This document shows positions 21,294-31,989 of a stretch of 64,000 nucleotides of DNA, in pieces (the stretch's first letter is position 1; each line of letters starts with the position of its first letter). The stretch is from Metridium senile (taxonomy: Eukaryota; Cnidaria; Anthozoa; Actiniaria; Metridiidae), in contig OX459095.1 in the NCBI GenBank assembly GCA_949775045.1, positions 37,694,809 through 37,758,808 on the forward strand, given 5' to 3'. The notes beneath the pieces are model-generated. The model saw only the letters and a program-made list of their open reading frames with translations. It was not told where the DNA came from and did no database searches. Both the position numbers and the translations under genes were made by a program.

Positions 21294-22005
21294 GGTTACA
21301 GTCCACGTTCGCGGGGTGCTCTCAGTTAAAAATTGTTTAGCGTGTCACTTTAACAATAAAGATAGACAAAGTATATATCATTTTAAAGCTTATATAACAG
21401 AGAATAACTCTATTTAAGTTTTTTTAAGAAAAATAATATCTCTAACCAATGCTCCTCGAAAAACCTCAAAATCGAGCGCTTGCATTAAAAAAAGGATAAG
21501 TCCAAAAGTTCCTACTACTTTGCCGTCATTTCTGTATTATGTCAATCTGCACATACATGTGTTCAAAACCGTGTCCAGTTTTTTCGATAAAATGCTTCGT
21601 TCTTGAATAAATGTGTTTCAAATTCGACTCATTGTTAAAACGTCAAGTTAAATAACAAAATGGGCCATAACTCTAAAACTAAGCATTTTATCAAACAAAC
21701 TGGACACGGTTTTGAAGACCAATATGTGTTGATTGACATAACAAAAAAATGACGGCAAAGCAGTATGAACTTTTTGACTTATACTTTTTTAAACAACTCG
21801 CACTGAAGGCGGTTAATTTTGAGGTTTTTCGAAAAGGATACCTTACAGAAAATTGTTGTATATAACAAAATATACACAGTCTTATTCTCTGTTACATGAG
21901 CTTTAAAATGATATATAATATGTCTATTATTATTGTAAAATGACGCTGTAAACATACTTTTAACTGAGAGCATGTGAAAGCACACCACGAACGTGGACTG
22001 TAACC
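21294..22005. mobile_element. 712-bp TTAA-flanked element with ~120-bp inverted repeats
   Basis: The left end, GGTTACAGTCCACGTTCG, is inverted at the right end. TTAA sits at 21290-21293 and 22006-22009. The inverted repeat extends through the words TTTTAAAGC and ATATATCATT to about 21410 and from about 21880. No transposase is inside. The TTAA duplication suits piggyBac- or Kolobok-type mobilisation. Confidence 0.7.
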
Positions 22006-22924
22006 TTAAGCAATTTGTGTAATTTTTGAGGCGATTTGGGCTGTTGAGAGTGGTTTTCAGACAGGCCTATCTGAATGTTTTTATGTCGTGTTGACGGTGT
22101 TCGCTTTGTAGGCTTCGTGAAGGAAGTCACGTTCTCTGACATTATGAAGAACAAAAATAGTACATTAATCAATATAAACTCAAGATTTCTGTTTGAAAGT
22201 GCTTGACAATATACCGAAGCGAATGCAATTCTGCTGGCGTGGCACATCTTCTGTGAAAGGACTTCGCTAACGGCAGATCATTCCGGCCAAGATATCCTCG
22301 TCTTTATAAAAAAAGAATTTTGCCCTCCAATTATCCGGCAGATGAAACTTGAAATAGGTTCTCCTTAATCGATTAAGTTTTTACAGTCAAAGCACTCGAA
22401 CCATGAACACTTTGGTCTTTTTTAATCTTTTTTCGGCCTTTTTCATGCATAATTAACGGCGACATCCAATCAGCGTCGACGATCTAAAAATAACAAATAC
22501 ATTTTTCGAGACTTTTTTCAGCAATATTCAAAACATCGCAGAGTAAATTGTAGCGCAGCAATAAAAAAGTTATTCATTTACTGGTAACTGATTTCTATGT
22601 AATTATCTTCGATTTCCGCAGCTATTGATCAGTGTGACACGAAAATTAAGATTTGTATATTCACGCTGGCGGTAAAATTCGCAACGGTTCATTGTACAAT
22701 ACAATACAATACAATATTTGTTTATTTTCTCATATATATTAATTTTACAATTTATAGAAGAATATCAAGTAACAATTATGGTAACAAATTGTAGGCAATG
22801 GCTTACGCTGCGGCAAACATTCAAGGTATAAATCAAACTTGCATTTTATATTTGACATTTATTTTTGCTTATTTTTTACAATTTCTGTGTACATTGTGTA
22901 AACTTACTGTTTTTTGACATTAGG

Positions 22925-23310
22925 CAATTGTAATCTCACTATAAACCTTCGAGGCGGTTTATATGACAACGGAAGAGAGCTTCCACAAATATATCGAGAG
23001 AGAATTATTGACTTACATCATCAAGGTACATCACAAAGAGCAATAGCTGACGAATTGCGAGTTAGTCCAGCATATGTAAACAAAATTGTACAATATTACG
23101 ATCAACATAATACATCACTTCCCGCAGTGAAGAAATGTCCATCCTCATTTAAACCCATGTGAATATTGTTTTCACCAGGTAAAATCCTACTTGAGGCGAA
23201 ATACCACTCTAACTAGCAAAGAAACTGAAATAGCAATTCGTGAAGGTATTTCTACGATAACTGCAGCAAACTCGATTGAATATTTCAGACATTGCGGATA
23301 TGTTGATTGA
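22925..23310 (+). pseudogene. Paired-domain transposase with deleted DDE core
   Basis: The frame reads LRGGLYDNGRELPQIYRERI, then GTSQRAIADELRVSPAYVNK and YYDQHNTSLP. This follows the PAI subdomain of Pax paired domains closely (GG-(F/Y)-NGR-LP, R--I--L--QG, IS-QLRVS---V-KI---Y). Around 23140 the frame shifts by one and continues HPHLNPCEYCFHQVKSYLRR, ending with a YFRHCGYVD tail and a stop. LNP-E is the final acidic motif of Tc1/IS630 DDE transposases. The roughly 200 residues normally between, with the first two catalytic aspartates, are absent. The link between paired domains and Tc1-like transposases is established in the literature; this deleted form is what I see here. Confidence 0.7.
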
Positions 23311-23379
23311 CAGGTCTAGCGCGTGTAAAATCCGCGCCAAAAGTTAAAAGAATTAAAACTAGCGTCACAGTCTCGCAAC

Positions 23380-24250
23380 ATGGCGTGTGAAAGGGAAACT
23401 GAGGTTTTCTCATGGCTAAAATCCATATCTCCGAACATGAAACTTGAGCGACTTTCCCCTCATTTCGAAACAAGAGGTTTTAGATCACGATCATTGGCGT
23501 ATGTAAAAGTAGATGATCTCGACGTATTTTTTGACTCGCCTAACTAGCGGAACGACCAGTTTTAGAAGCCGAATTGAACAAAATCAAAGCACAAGAAAAT
23601 AAGCACCAGCAGCCTGAACGTCCAGAATCTGCGAGAAAACTACACTATGATAGTACTTGTAATGCTCAAGCTTTGCTGTCTGCCCAAGTTCGTCATCTAG
23701 CCATGAAGCTGGAGGTACAATGAGCGCTCTAGATCGAAGAGCTATGGAGCACAAAGAAAGTTTGGAGTTGCTAAGTGCACAAGTTGAAAGTGTAAAACAA
23801 CATCTAGAAGGAAAGAGAAAGGCAGTAGAGAGATATTCTACTGCATCTGTTGGTCGACGAGGTAAAGTCTGTACTTTGTGCCATAAATCTGGACATAATA
23901 AAGCGAGATGTAAAGGATTTCCGTGCCCTGATATAACTGTATGTCAACTACAAGATAAACACCCCGAAACACAAACCGAAATCCGTGAGATTCAAAAACA
24001 GTTGAAAGAGCTAGAGAGCAAGTACACAAAGGCAAAGAGCGATAACGACGTTTTCATTGCTTCACGACTGCGTGCAAAATCTAACTTCTTTGCAATTATG
24101 AGACCGCGACTAAAGCAACAAAACCAAGCCAAGTATGTAGATCGTAGTGCACTAGATCGAGACCTGCAGATATTGCAAAGAGCACTCACCAACAAAATAC
24201 CCATAGACACAGCTAATGACAGGGGACTGGCGACTGCCTACGATGATTGA
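23380..24250 (+). pseudogene. Second ORF of the Tc1-like element: SAM-like, coiled coil, CCHC knuckle
   Basis: An ATG at 23380 starts a frame reading EVFSWLKSISPNMKLERLSP and then ETRGFRSRSLAYVKVDDLD, similar in outline to a SAM domain. A frameshift near 23545 leads to a coiled-coil segment (LAERPVLEAELNKIKAQENK), another shift comes near 23720, and then MSALDRRAMEHKESLELL with a further helical run. A CCHC zinc knuckle follows (VCTLCHKSGHNKARC), then more coiled coil (IQKQLKELESKYTKAKSD) and the stop at 24248-24250. It has no DDE residues. A role as a DNA/RNA-binding accessory protein of the transposon is inferred from location only. Two frameshifts break it. Confidence 0.5.
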
Positions 24251-25379
24251 AGAATATAAGAGAGGCGTAGATGCATACCGTCCGCTGAACAATCATGATC
24301 AAGCTTTTGGACCCAGTTATACATCAAGCAGTTCGACAAGCAATACTTATTACCACATGTAACTTATGTAAACACCAGTGTTGAAATTGGATAACTAAAA
24401 CTATATTGTTGTGTTGAAATATGCACCGTATTTTGAAGTTTATTGTATTTTTTTGTATCTAGCAAATTGTGAAGGGCGCAATGCTCTGTGTGAGGTATCT
24501 TGAATGATGTATCTCTCTCGTTGTGTTTAATTGGCTACATTTGTTGGATGCAAAAAAAAAGTTTAAGCAATGTACGTACACAGAAGTTGTAAAAAATGAA
24601 CGTTAATAAATATGAAATATAAAATGCAAGTTTGATTTATATGTTGAATGTTTGCCGCAGCGTAAGCCATTGCCGACAATGAACCGTTGCGAATTTTACC
24701 GCCAGCGTGAATATACAAATCTTAATTTTCGTGTCACACTGATTCAAATTGCTAAAACTCGTCAAATAGCTGCGGAAATCGAAGAGAATTAAATAGAAAT
24801 CAGTTACCAGTAAATGAATAACTTTTTTATTGCTGCGCTACAATTTACTCTACGATGTTTTGAATAATGCTGAAAAAAGTCTCGAAAAATGTATTTGTTA
24901 TTTTTAGATCGTCGACGCTGATTGGATCGCCGTTAATTATGCATGAAAAAGGCCGAAAAAAGATTAAAAAAAGACCAAAGTGTTCATGGTTCGAGTGCTT
25001 TGACTGTAAAAGAAATAAGGACTAAAAGTACATAAAAGTACCTTTATTTGCGCGTACCGACCTAGGCCTTGGGGCAGAGACGTCATCTATCGTGACGTCA
25101 CATTCTATTGTTACACACGGACTTGCTCAGCGTGATGACAAAGTGGTACTCCGTAGGACGGAGTAACCACAAAAACAAGTACCCAAGTTAAAAGACAGAC
25201 TGGTCAAGATATATTGTAATTTGCAATTGATCAGTTTCATGCTATATACCGGAATATTTGAAATCAATTGATTATATTTTTTTTATTAAGGTCGCCATGC
25301 ATGCAAAGACGCCTGTCTCATCTTGGGTACGACTAAGAACGAACTATCAAAGTACCTGGTAGTTTCTCGTTCACCGTTC

Positions 25380-26095
25380 CTCGATCAAGCTGAGATGACG
25401 TAACTACTTCATATGTACAAGTCTCGCAACACATAAAGGTGTAGACCATCTTCAAAGTAATCAAGAAAAGGTAGATACAAAGATCTGCCAAATATATGCT
25501 CTAGACGAAACTGCCAACGGAGCTACAGAGTTGTTTTTAACAATTCTCCAGACACGGAAGTCCTTGTTATTGAAGGCAATACCCAGAACTGTGTCAGAGG
25601 AAATCGTTTGTCACTAGCACTGGTAATAATCATGGTGTGATTGAGCTTGATCCGATTGTTTGTGCTCTGGACAGTGGTAAATTGGCAGCACTACCCGTAT
25701 TCCACGCATTCAGCGAAGCTGATATAACTGGGAGGTTTTTTTGGAAAAGAGAAAAGTTGCTTACTGGAAAGCAATTACAAATGCAGTTGAAGATGTCATA
25801 AACCCTTTTTGGAACAAGAATCAGCCTGGGACAGCCATCACCGAAGTCAAAGACCTCACTACAGGTGGGAGACATTTCACAAGAATTAGGTTCAGTCAAC
25901 AGGCTACCACCAACAAAGAGCGCACTTTATAAAGCAATTATGCATGCTAACTACCAGACGATAGTGTGGAATAACTACCAGACGATAGTGTGGAATAACG
26001 ACCGTGTTGGTTAATGGGAGAACGAGAATGACAAATGGATCCCTGTAATGACAAAACAACCACCCGAAAGCAGTACCTGGAGATGCAGTACCTCA
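25380..26095 (+). pseudogene. Relic of the 'DTKLLL/GATE' protein family (copy 2)
   Basis: Nucleotide similarity to 19.4-19.94 kb (reverse strand) is obvious: ACTTCATATGTACAAGTCTC / GTAGACCATCTTCAAAG and the GGTGTGATTGAGCTTG block. Shifting frames contain QSNQEKVDTK, a GATEL-like block, SPDTEVLVIEGNTQNCVRG, VIELDPIVCALDSGKLAALP, HAFSEADITG, LPPTKSALYKAIMHANYQ and VPVMTKQPPES. This copy is more complete than copy 1 but has at least five frame changes. Two copies of a 26-bp phrase (GACGATAGTGTGGAATAAC) lie at about 25957-25999. It ends in a GATAAT-rich microsatellite (26100-26180). Confidence 0.6.
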
Positions 26096-26099
26096 GAAA

Positions 26100-26185
26100 T
26101 CTTAATCATAATGATAATCATAATGATAATCAATCATAATCATAATCATAATCATAATGATAATGATAATCAAATCAAGATCAAG
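26100..26185. repeat. AATCAT/AATGAT microsatellite
   Basis: Hexanucleotide units (AATCAT, AATGAT, then AATCAAG) separate the two relic segments of the composite element. Confidence 0.75.
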
Positions 26186-26217
26186 ATCAAGGTGGTCGTG
26201 ATCATGATCGTCATAAT

Positions 26218-26765
26218 GTGGACCAATGCAATGCAATGATTTGTAGACGTGGCGGTTTGATAATTCAACGACAAAATGAGCGACGCGAAGTAGAAGCAGA
26301 GCTGCTAAGTATGGTTTGCAATGACGTTGAAGTAGAACCTGTTTTGCAAGAAATCACTGGAAAAGTGCTAACCAGAGGTACTAACAAAACCCCTGATGCC
26401 CGCCTTGATGTCCATGTCCGTGGCTTCTTGGAGAAGCATAGGTCGGCATTCTTTCACGTCCGTGTCTGCCATCCAAACGCGGAATCTTACCAAGATCTGA
26501 CACCAGAGCTAATCTACCGACAACATGTAAACGAGAAAACGGACGTACGCAAACAAAGAATTAGAAGTCGAGCAAGCTAACTTTACTCCATGAGTATTTA
26601 CCACAACAGGCGGGATGGTCAAAGAATATAACATATACCACTCAAGGCTAGCCAAATGTATTGCAAGAAAAAGAGGTGAGGAGTACTTAACCACAATATC
26701 ATGGATTAGTGGCAAAGTTTTCCATTTCCCATACTAAGATCAAAGCTACTATGCTAGGGGGGATC
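26218..26765 (+). pseudogene. C-terminal relic of a repeated invertebrate mobile-element protein (copy 2)
   Basis: The frame reads [55 protein letters not shown] and [11 protein letters not shown], then [12 protein letters not shown]. After a shift near 26550 it reads ANFTP, TTTGGMVKEY, LAKCIARKRGEEYLTTISWI and RSKLLC. This whole order (C-KGGF, VC-DV-VEP-L, RLD---RGF, AFFDVRV-NP, F-PLV----GGMG, SV--SW-R-K, RS---C-RGSR) is a conserved C-terminus that I know from many cnidarian and molluscan mobile-element genes. The RGSR end is degraded. It lies just 3' of the DTKLLL/GATE relic, as in the inverted copy at 18.8-19.9 kb. Confidence 0.6.
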
Positions 26766-26952
26766 AAGAAACTTAATTTTGACAATAAAAACGACATAGA
26801 TTTTGAAGTATAAGAACTTCGTTATAATTATAGTCATTTATGTCCGCGGTTGCGTTTTCTATTTATTATTATGATGCTTTTTTTATATTTATATATATTT
26901 ATATATTCAATTTATTTTGCTTTTTATTCAAATATATATTATAACTTATATA

Positions 26953-27196
26953 GATTTGAAAATCGCGCGTGACGTAATTATAGAGTTTGAGAAAGTGCAA
27001 CCGTTGAGCACTCCTTTGGGAGACATGAATGCCGAAACATTGAACTGGTGGCTGAGTCGGTTCAGGGAAGAAGTTTCTAATCGTTGCGGCGAAAGATATC
27101 CTCCCAAAACGTTATATTTATTAGCTTGTGGCATTAATTAAAAGGTATCTCAGTGATAAAAGTGGACACGACCCATTCGCAAGAGGTGATCAAAGG
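26953..27196 (+). pseudogene. DUF3504/Crypton-like tyrosine-recombinase-derived N-terminal fragment
   Basis: The frame reads TLNWWLSRFREEVSNRCGER followed by YPPKTLYLLACGI. After a one-base shift at about 27139 it continues KRYLSDKSGHDPFARGDQRF, and a donor-like GTAAAA follows. L-YWL-KF--EV----G--YPP-TLY-L--GI-RYL is the hallmark of the DUF3504 region in ZMYM2/3/4, QRICH1 and KIAA1958-like proteins, which derive from Crypton transposons. No further exon was found, and the frameshift suggests decay. Confidence 0.6.
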
Positions 27197-28020
27197 TTCG
27201 TAAAATTATTTAAACATTATAAGGTTAACTTTTTCAAAGCCGGAATATACTTATATTTGTGCCGTTGGTATCTGCATATGTTTCTGCTGTTTCGTAAGAT
27301 AATAGTAGCAATATTGTTATGTCAGTGTTCAATTGCTGCACTGTAAACTTTTGGATGAAGTAGAAGTAGGCTATACAATAATGTTTGGTGATAAATTAAC
27401 TATTTTCTCGCGTTGTTTACGTTACATGTTGTGGTTGTATTTAGTTTAAGTGGTTGTATTTTTATGATACATCCACTAGTGAGTGTATGTTCATTAGTAT
27501 AACAATAGTGTAATGCATTCATCAACCCCAGCTATTCCCTGCCGTCTTTTCAAACCCTTCCCGTGCTTTAAGCTACTCGATCTTTATTGGGATTTACAAT
27601 AGTATTCATGAATTTTACAATACACGTTAGTGATACAACTATTGGCACAAATGAAGGCCCATTTTCTGTTAATGAACAGCAAAAAAAGCATTAAACTTTG
27701 ACTGTTTAATTTTGTTTTCACGGGTTAAATGTCTTCACTCTAATGCCATGTAAAATTGTGGAATACTTCTATAAATTGTATTGCATTGTATTATATTCCA
27801 AAGCTTGCAGCAATAGTTGGGTGCGGTAATGTCCTATGGCAAGTCCTTGCCTTCTGGGTTCGGCTCTGTTGTCTCAGAAATATTCTGTGCAATTCATTAA
27901 AAAGTGATTTAGGTGTTTGAAAAAACACGTCAACCTTCACAAGGGTAAAAAAATGAAAAGCCGCAATAGTCGCCCTACCCGTAACGTAAGCACTCACTTT
28001 CTGATAACAGTACCGCATGC
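27197..28020. other. No gene seen
   Basis: AT-rich, no supported ORF on either strand. The AATTGTATTGCATTGTATTAT phrase near 27774-27795 could be a retroelement-tail-like sequence. Confidence 0.25.
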
Positions 28021-28026
28021 CCCCGA

Positions 28027-28345
28027 GACAAATAATAATTATTGAACAGCGCGAAATGGTTGCCGACACTATCGGAGTTAACAGATCAACTGCCAGGCCC
28101 ATAGTGGCCAGACACGAGAAGGAAGAATTGCAGAAAGACCACAAGGAGGTGCAAACAATGTCCTAGTAAACGATCAGATGAAAGACTGCTTCAATGAAAT
28201 TTTAAATTATAACTGCATGTTAACATTATCGCAGATCAACCAAGAATTAAGACAACGCCTTCCAGCAAAGCATGGTGGCAAGGACTCTCAACGGAATGTT
28301 ATACTGATACAATTTACAAAAAGCAGAAGAGGTAAACTACCTAAA
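28027..28345 (+). pseudogene. Tc1/IS630-like transposase N-terminal (HTH) fragment
   Basis: It starts REMVADTIGVNRSTARPIVA, an HTH. One frame over it continues EGRIAERPQGGANNVLVND and LTLSQINQELRQRLPAKH, then after another shift VARTLNGMLY. The blocks RP-GGA-N-K-(D/N)D-M, LTL-QIN-ELR-RLP-KP, and T(V/I)-R-LDGML are those of a DDE_3 transposase family frequent in fish and cnidarians. The DDE catalytic part is absent. Confidence 0.55.
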
Positions 28346-28380
28346 GAATGAATAATAATATTTCAATTTTGGAAATTATT

Positions 28381-29019
28381 AGATCCTAGATGCAGAGAAG
28401 GAGACATTCAAAGAAACTATTAAAAGCTTGGGGGATTTTTTTATTGATTGTGGGCTGACCAAAGTGTGGTGGTCAATTCAAGAAAGGACACCCTTGTCAA
28501 TATTCTGTGCACTCATTCAATGATGAAACGAAAAGTTGCCATGGATCAATTTATAGAAGGTTTGAAAATGGGTGGTCTCAAGGAGCACATACAAGAAAAC
28601 CCAGGATCAATGAACGCTCTCTTCGCCTTCTGTGCTACTGGAGTCACGGTAGCTGAGCTTACGTCACTTATTAAGCCTGCCTACAGCGCATCAGATTCAA
28701 ATAAGAGAGAAGAAGAAGAGCAGACTATCTTATGGTGGCATGACTATCTTGATGAACTAGAATCTCATGATTCCTCTAGTGGTCTTACTACAACAGTTGA
28801 AGATCTGCTTGTGTGTTTCCTCCTTGTGGCTTTGACAAAGAGTTGCAGATCTTATTTTATCATGTATATGAAGGAACTGCCTGTCGCCTGCCATATGCAT
28901 CCACTTGCTCTATGGTACTTTACCTACTCTTGGGACTGGGAAGCTACGACAAGTTCAAAGAAGTATTGGAAAGGTCTCTGAAGGAGTTTTGTGGCTTAAA
29001 AGAAAATCTTTCATATTGA
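28381..29019 (+). pseudogene. HECT domain C-terminus, G2E3-like
   Basis: An acceptor-like ATTAG precedes 28381. The frame reads ETFKETIKSLGDFFIDCGL. After a shift near 28466 comes NSRKDTLVNILCTHSMMKRK with AMDQFIEGLKMGGL and DSNKREEEEQTILWWHDYL. After a second shift near 28810 it reads FPPCGFDKELQILFYHVYEG, LPYASTCSMVLYLLLGLGSY and EVLERSLKEFCGL, then a stop. This is the C-lobe layout of HECT ubiquitin ligases of the G2/M-phase-specific (G2E3) type, which are amplified in cnidarians and fish. The cysteine in ASTC is at the expected catalytic position. Two frameshifts and the lack of the N-lobe and PHD region mark it as a relic. Confidence 0.6.
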
Positions 29020-29820
29020 CTTTTAAGAACTGCATTAATCTCATTAATCTCTTTATTCTCATCCAAAGTCTAAGTTCAAGTTCATCTTTATTATAAATAA
29101 GAAATAGAAATTTGAAATCAAATCTGATATTTTTAAAAAATTGGTTATAATAAGTGATCGAGGCCATTATTAATAGGACCACAAGCTGCTTGCTAGTCTA
29201 CATCGAGCAATAATGCAATGTTTAATATCATACTGTTGTGCAGACGTGCATGTATGTAGTCTGAAGATCTCATTTAATCCCAATTCTTCCACCTTTGTGC
29301 CAAAATGTTGCAGATCTAGACTATTTTACTGCTGACCTTAATCATGAGATGATTAATTATCTTTGTATTTACTTATTTTATCCCTATTTCCACAATGAAT
29401 GACATAATGAATGGCATAATGAATGAATGAATGACATTATTGAATTATAAGAATTGATTAATTTCAATAATAGTTTTAAAGCAATCCAATAATGCCATTT
29501 TCCTGAGCCATTGTACCACTAAGCTATTATGAACTACACTCAAACTAAAATAGACTTTTCACTAATAAAAAAAAAAAACACATATAAATGTGCCAAATGA
29601 TTGTCAATATATCTGTATTTCTATATCATTCATGCATCATAACCATTGTTTTCAAGAATGATGAAATTAAAATCCTTTTTATTGCAATTATAATCCATTC
29701 ATAACATTATTCAATAGTAAGCTAGCTAATAGACAAACTGCAGTATTTGGGCTTACAGGTCCTAGTGTAACATATTATATTCAAATACATTTTGATAGTC
29801 TTATGATGTTTGTGATGACA
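29020..29820. other. No gene seen
   Basis: AT-rich sequence with GAATGACATAATGAATG-type short repeats at 29395-29440; nothing codes convincingly. Confidence 0.3.
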
Positions 29821-30050
29821 TTGGCCACGCCTTGCCCCTGTAAGGTCAAAAAAAGGGGTTGTTGGCGAAGGAATCAAAGTTTCACTTAAATGCAATGATA
29901 ACGGTATTTCCTGAATGGTTGAGGCCTACTGATTCTAAGTATGATGTGCCATACCTTGCACCTGTAACGTCAAAAAAGGGTTTGTCGCCGAAGGAATCAA
30001 AATGTCGGTCATGTGCAATAATTAATGTATTTTCTGAATGTTTTGACATT
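29821..30050. repeat. Two diverged tandem copies of a ~110-bp unit
   Basis: The copies start near 29828 and 29953. Both contain CTTGC(C/A)CCTGTAA(G/C)GTCAAAAAA, CGAAGGAATCAAA and TTTCCTGAATG-like phrases. An 82-codon frame covers both, but it is probably a by-product. Confidence 0.55.
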
Positions 30051-31281
30051 GGAATCAAAACATCGACGAAACACCAAGTGAATAATAAAATGATTGACAA
30101 AATTTGAAGGACTGGCACGTGAAATTTAATAAACTAGCACGCTATAATTTTTTTTCCTATTTCGAGCACTGTATACTTTTAATAATAATCAAAGCAATCA
30201 TTTGTTCTAATCAATATTGTTATTTCTATTTCACAGGATGCAAACGACCTATTCAACAATGCAAAGATCAGTATAATCAAAGCTTCCAAGCAAGGCAAAC
30301 AATCTCATAATCACAGAACTCATACACAACTTTTTATAATGCATGTCCTAAAGTTATGTAGTTTTTATCCCATACAAAAAAGTACATATGAGTAGATTAC
30401 AGTGTAAATCCATTTTTCTGTTGCTGTTGAAATCCTTTATTTAGATTAGACTGTTAGTTTTCTTGTAAGTATTATTTTAGTAGGTTTCTTATTTTTTTAT
30501 ATGATTTGTACTTCAAAATAGGTTAGAAAGATACAAAATGGCATTAAAATGTTTTTGAATTGATCACGTATAAGTGTACAAGGAAACTAGAGCGCTTTTG
30601 TCTTTTCAAACGAAGTACGGTCAAAACACGCTTTAGTCGGAATATCGTTTTTGTTTTAAATAATGGAAATTTTGAATTAATTTTCACAAACTATATTTAT
30701 TCAGCTTTCAAAACATATATACTTTTACTGGAATATTTTACAAAGCTTGCGCATAATTTGAGTTTGCGTGAGTAGAGACATTAGAGGTCCCAAACCCCTC
30801 CTGATACCTTAAAACTGGTATTCTGTAGGCATAGAGAATTGCTTGGCAGGCCAACCTCACCAAATCTCATAATATTCTATTCACAAATAGGTATTGAGGT
30901 CCTAATCCAAAAAATACTAATAGGTTTTGGAATCTCATTATTCCTGATTTTTTAGGGCCATCAACATCTTTGGTGGCTCATGACCCACATTTCAAATCCA
31001 ATTTAATGGATAAAATCAGTTGGCAAAAACAACATTTTTAGAAATGCGCTCTAGCACACTGGTCATATATCCAAATTAAACGATTTTACGTTTGCAAACA
31101 GAGCAACTATTGTTTTTTTCATATTCCAGAAGTACAGCTCTGGCAAGACAGAGGTTGCTATAAAATCTCATGATGAATACACCATGGTTACACGAAAACA
31201 TACCCGCATTCAATATCAAAAATATTTCTTAGTTTACAAGATATCACTGCCAAACCAGTTAAGTAATGACGCTAAATGTCT

Positions 31282-31467
31282 CTATTTTCTATTTTTGCAT
31301 CGTTTTTGAACATAAATCTCACAAATGTTGCAATTCGAGGTCATTTGTAAGCACAATTTTGCAACTTTGTACCAAATTGAATTTAGATCCAACAAATTCT
31401 TCTCACCTTTAGCCCCGCTTTTGTCTACGACAAGACCATTTTGCAGAAATGAATAGTACTTGTCCAT
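31282..31467 (-). CDS. Small ORF in the left arm of the large inverted repeat
   Basis: 61 codons, starting MDKYYSFLQNGLVVDKSGAK and ending in a lysine/arginine-rich tail (QKRCKNRK). It has four cysteines, including a C-N-C spaced pair. The inverted arm encodes the same protein at 33872-34051 with an in-frame 6-bp difference and a few changes. No family recognised. It may be a real small exon or only a shadow of recent arm duplication. Confidence 0.25.
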   Translation of the reverse strand: MDKYYSFLQNGLVVDKSGAKGEKNLLDLNSIWYKVAKLCLQMTSNCNICEIYVQKRCKNRK

Positions 31468-31989
31468 CTTCAGATTAGTTCTGGGAAATTATCAATCAAT
31501 AAATATTGAACTAGGCAGCAAACAGGGACAATCGGACGATAGTTTAAAAACTGATTGTTAAACGATTGAACACTTAGCGATGAAAGAGCTCACCATTATC
31601 TTTACATTCCATCTGATTATTAGCGAATATTCTGATCCCAAAGCTTCTTTCCATTTGGCTGGGAAATCCGTGACTGATAGACCGCTAAACTTTGAATAAA
31701 AGTACAGTAGAGGCTATTCAGTAGCTTTGAAAATACAATTTCTACAGGCTGTTTACAATATTGGTATGCATAAGTTCATGGTGCATACCGCTGACCATAC
31801 TCCTCAAATCTCTTTGTAACTAAAAATGACTGAAAGGAAATAACAAAAACAGAATTAATGAAACCGGTTTGTGACTTTTTCCTTTTTAAAAAGTCCATAA
31901 TTTGATCAGGTCAAGTAAAGCGAATCAGGATAATATAATAATATGCAAATATAGGGATATAATAATGGTTATACTAACAATGATAAATT

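Larger units (their letters stand above)
22384..25006 (+). mobile_element. Tc1/mariner-like transposon with a paired-domain transposase relic and a second ORF
   Basis: The element starts CAGTCAAAGCACTCGAACC at 22384 and ends with the inverted copy at 25006. It is flanked by TA at 22382-22383 and 25007-25008, the target duplication and CAGT end typical of Tc1-like elements. The inverted repeats are about 390 bp (right: 24616-25006). The left one is interrupted by a ~98-bp insertion (22696-22793) that begins with ACAAT units and has ATTGT at both junctions. Inside are a transposase relic and a second, zinc-knuckle ORF. The total length is 2,623 bp. The transposase core is deleted, so the copy is non-autonomous. 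Confidence 0.8.

Noticed and set aside
29859..30107. 82-codon ORF over two tandem units
   Set aside because: The frame spans a non-coding tandem duplication and has no splice or family support.
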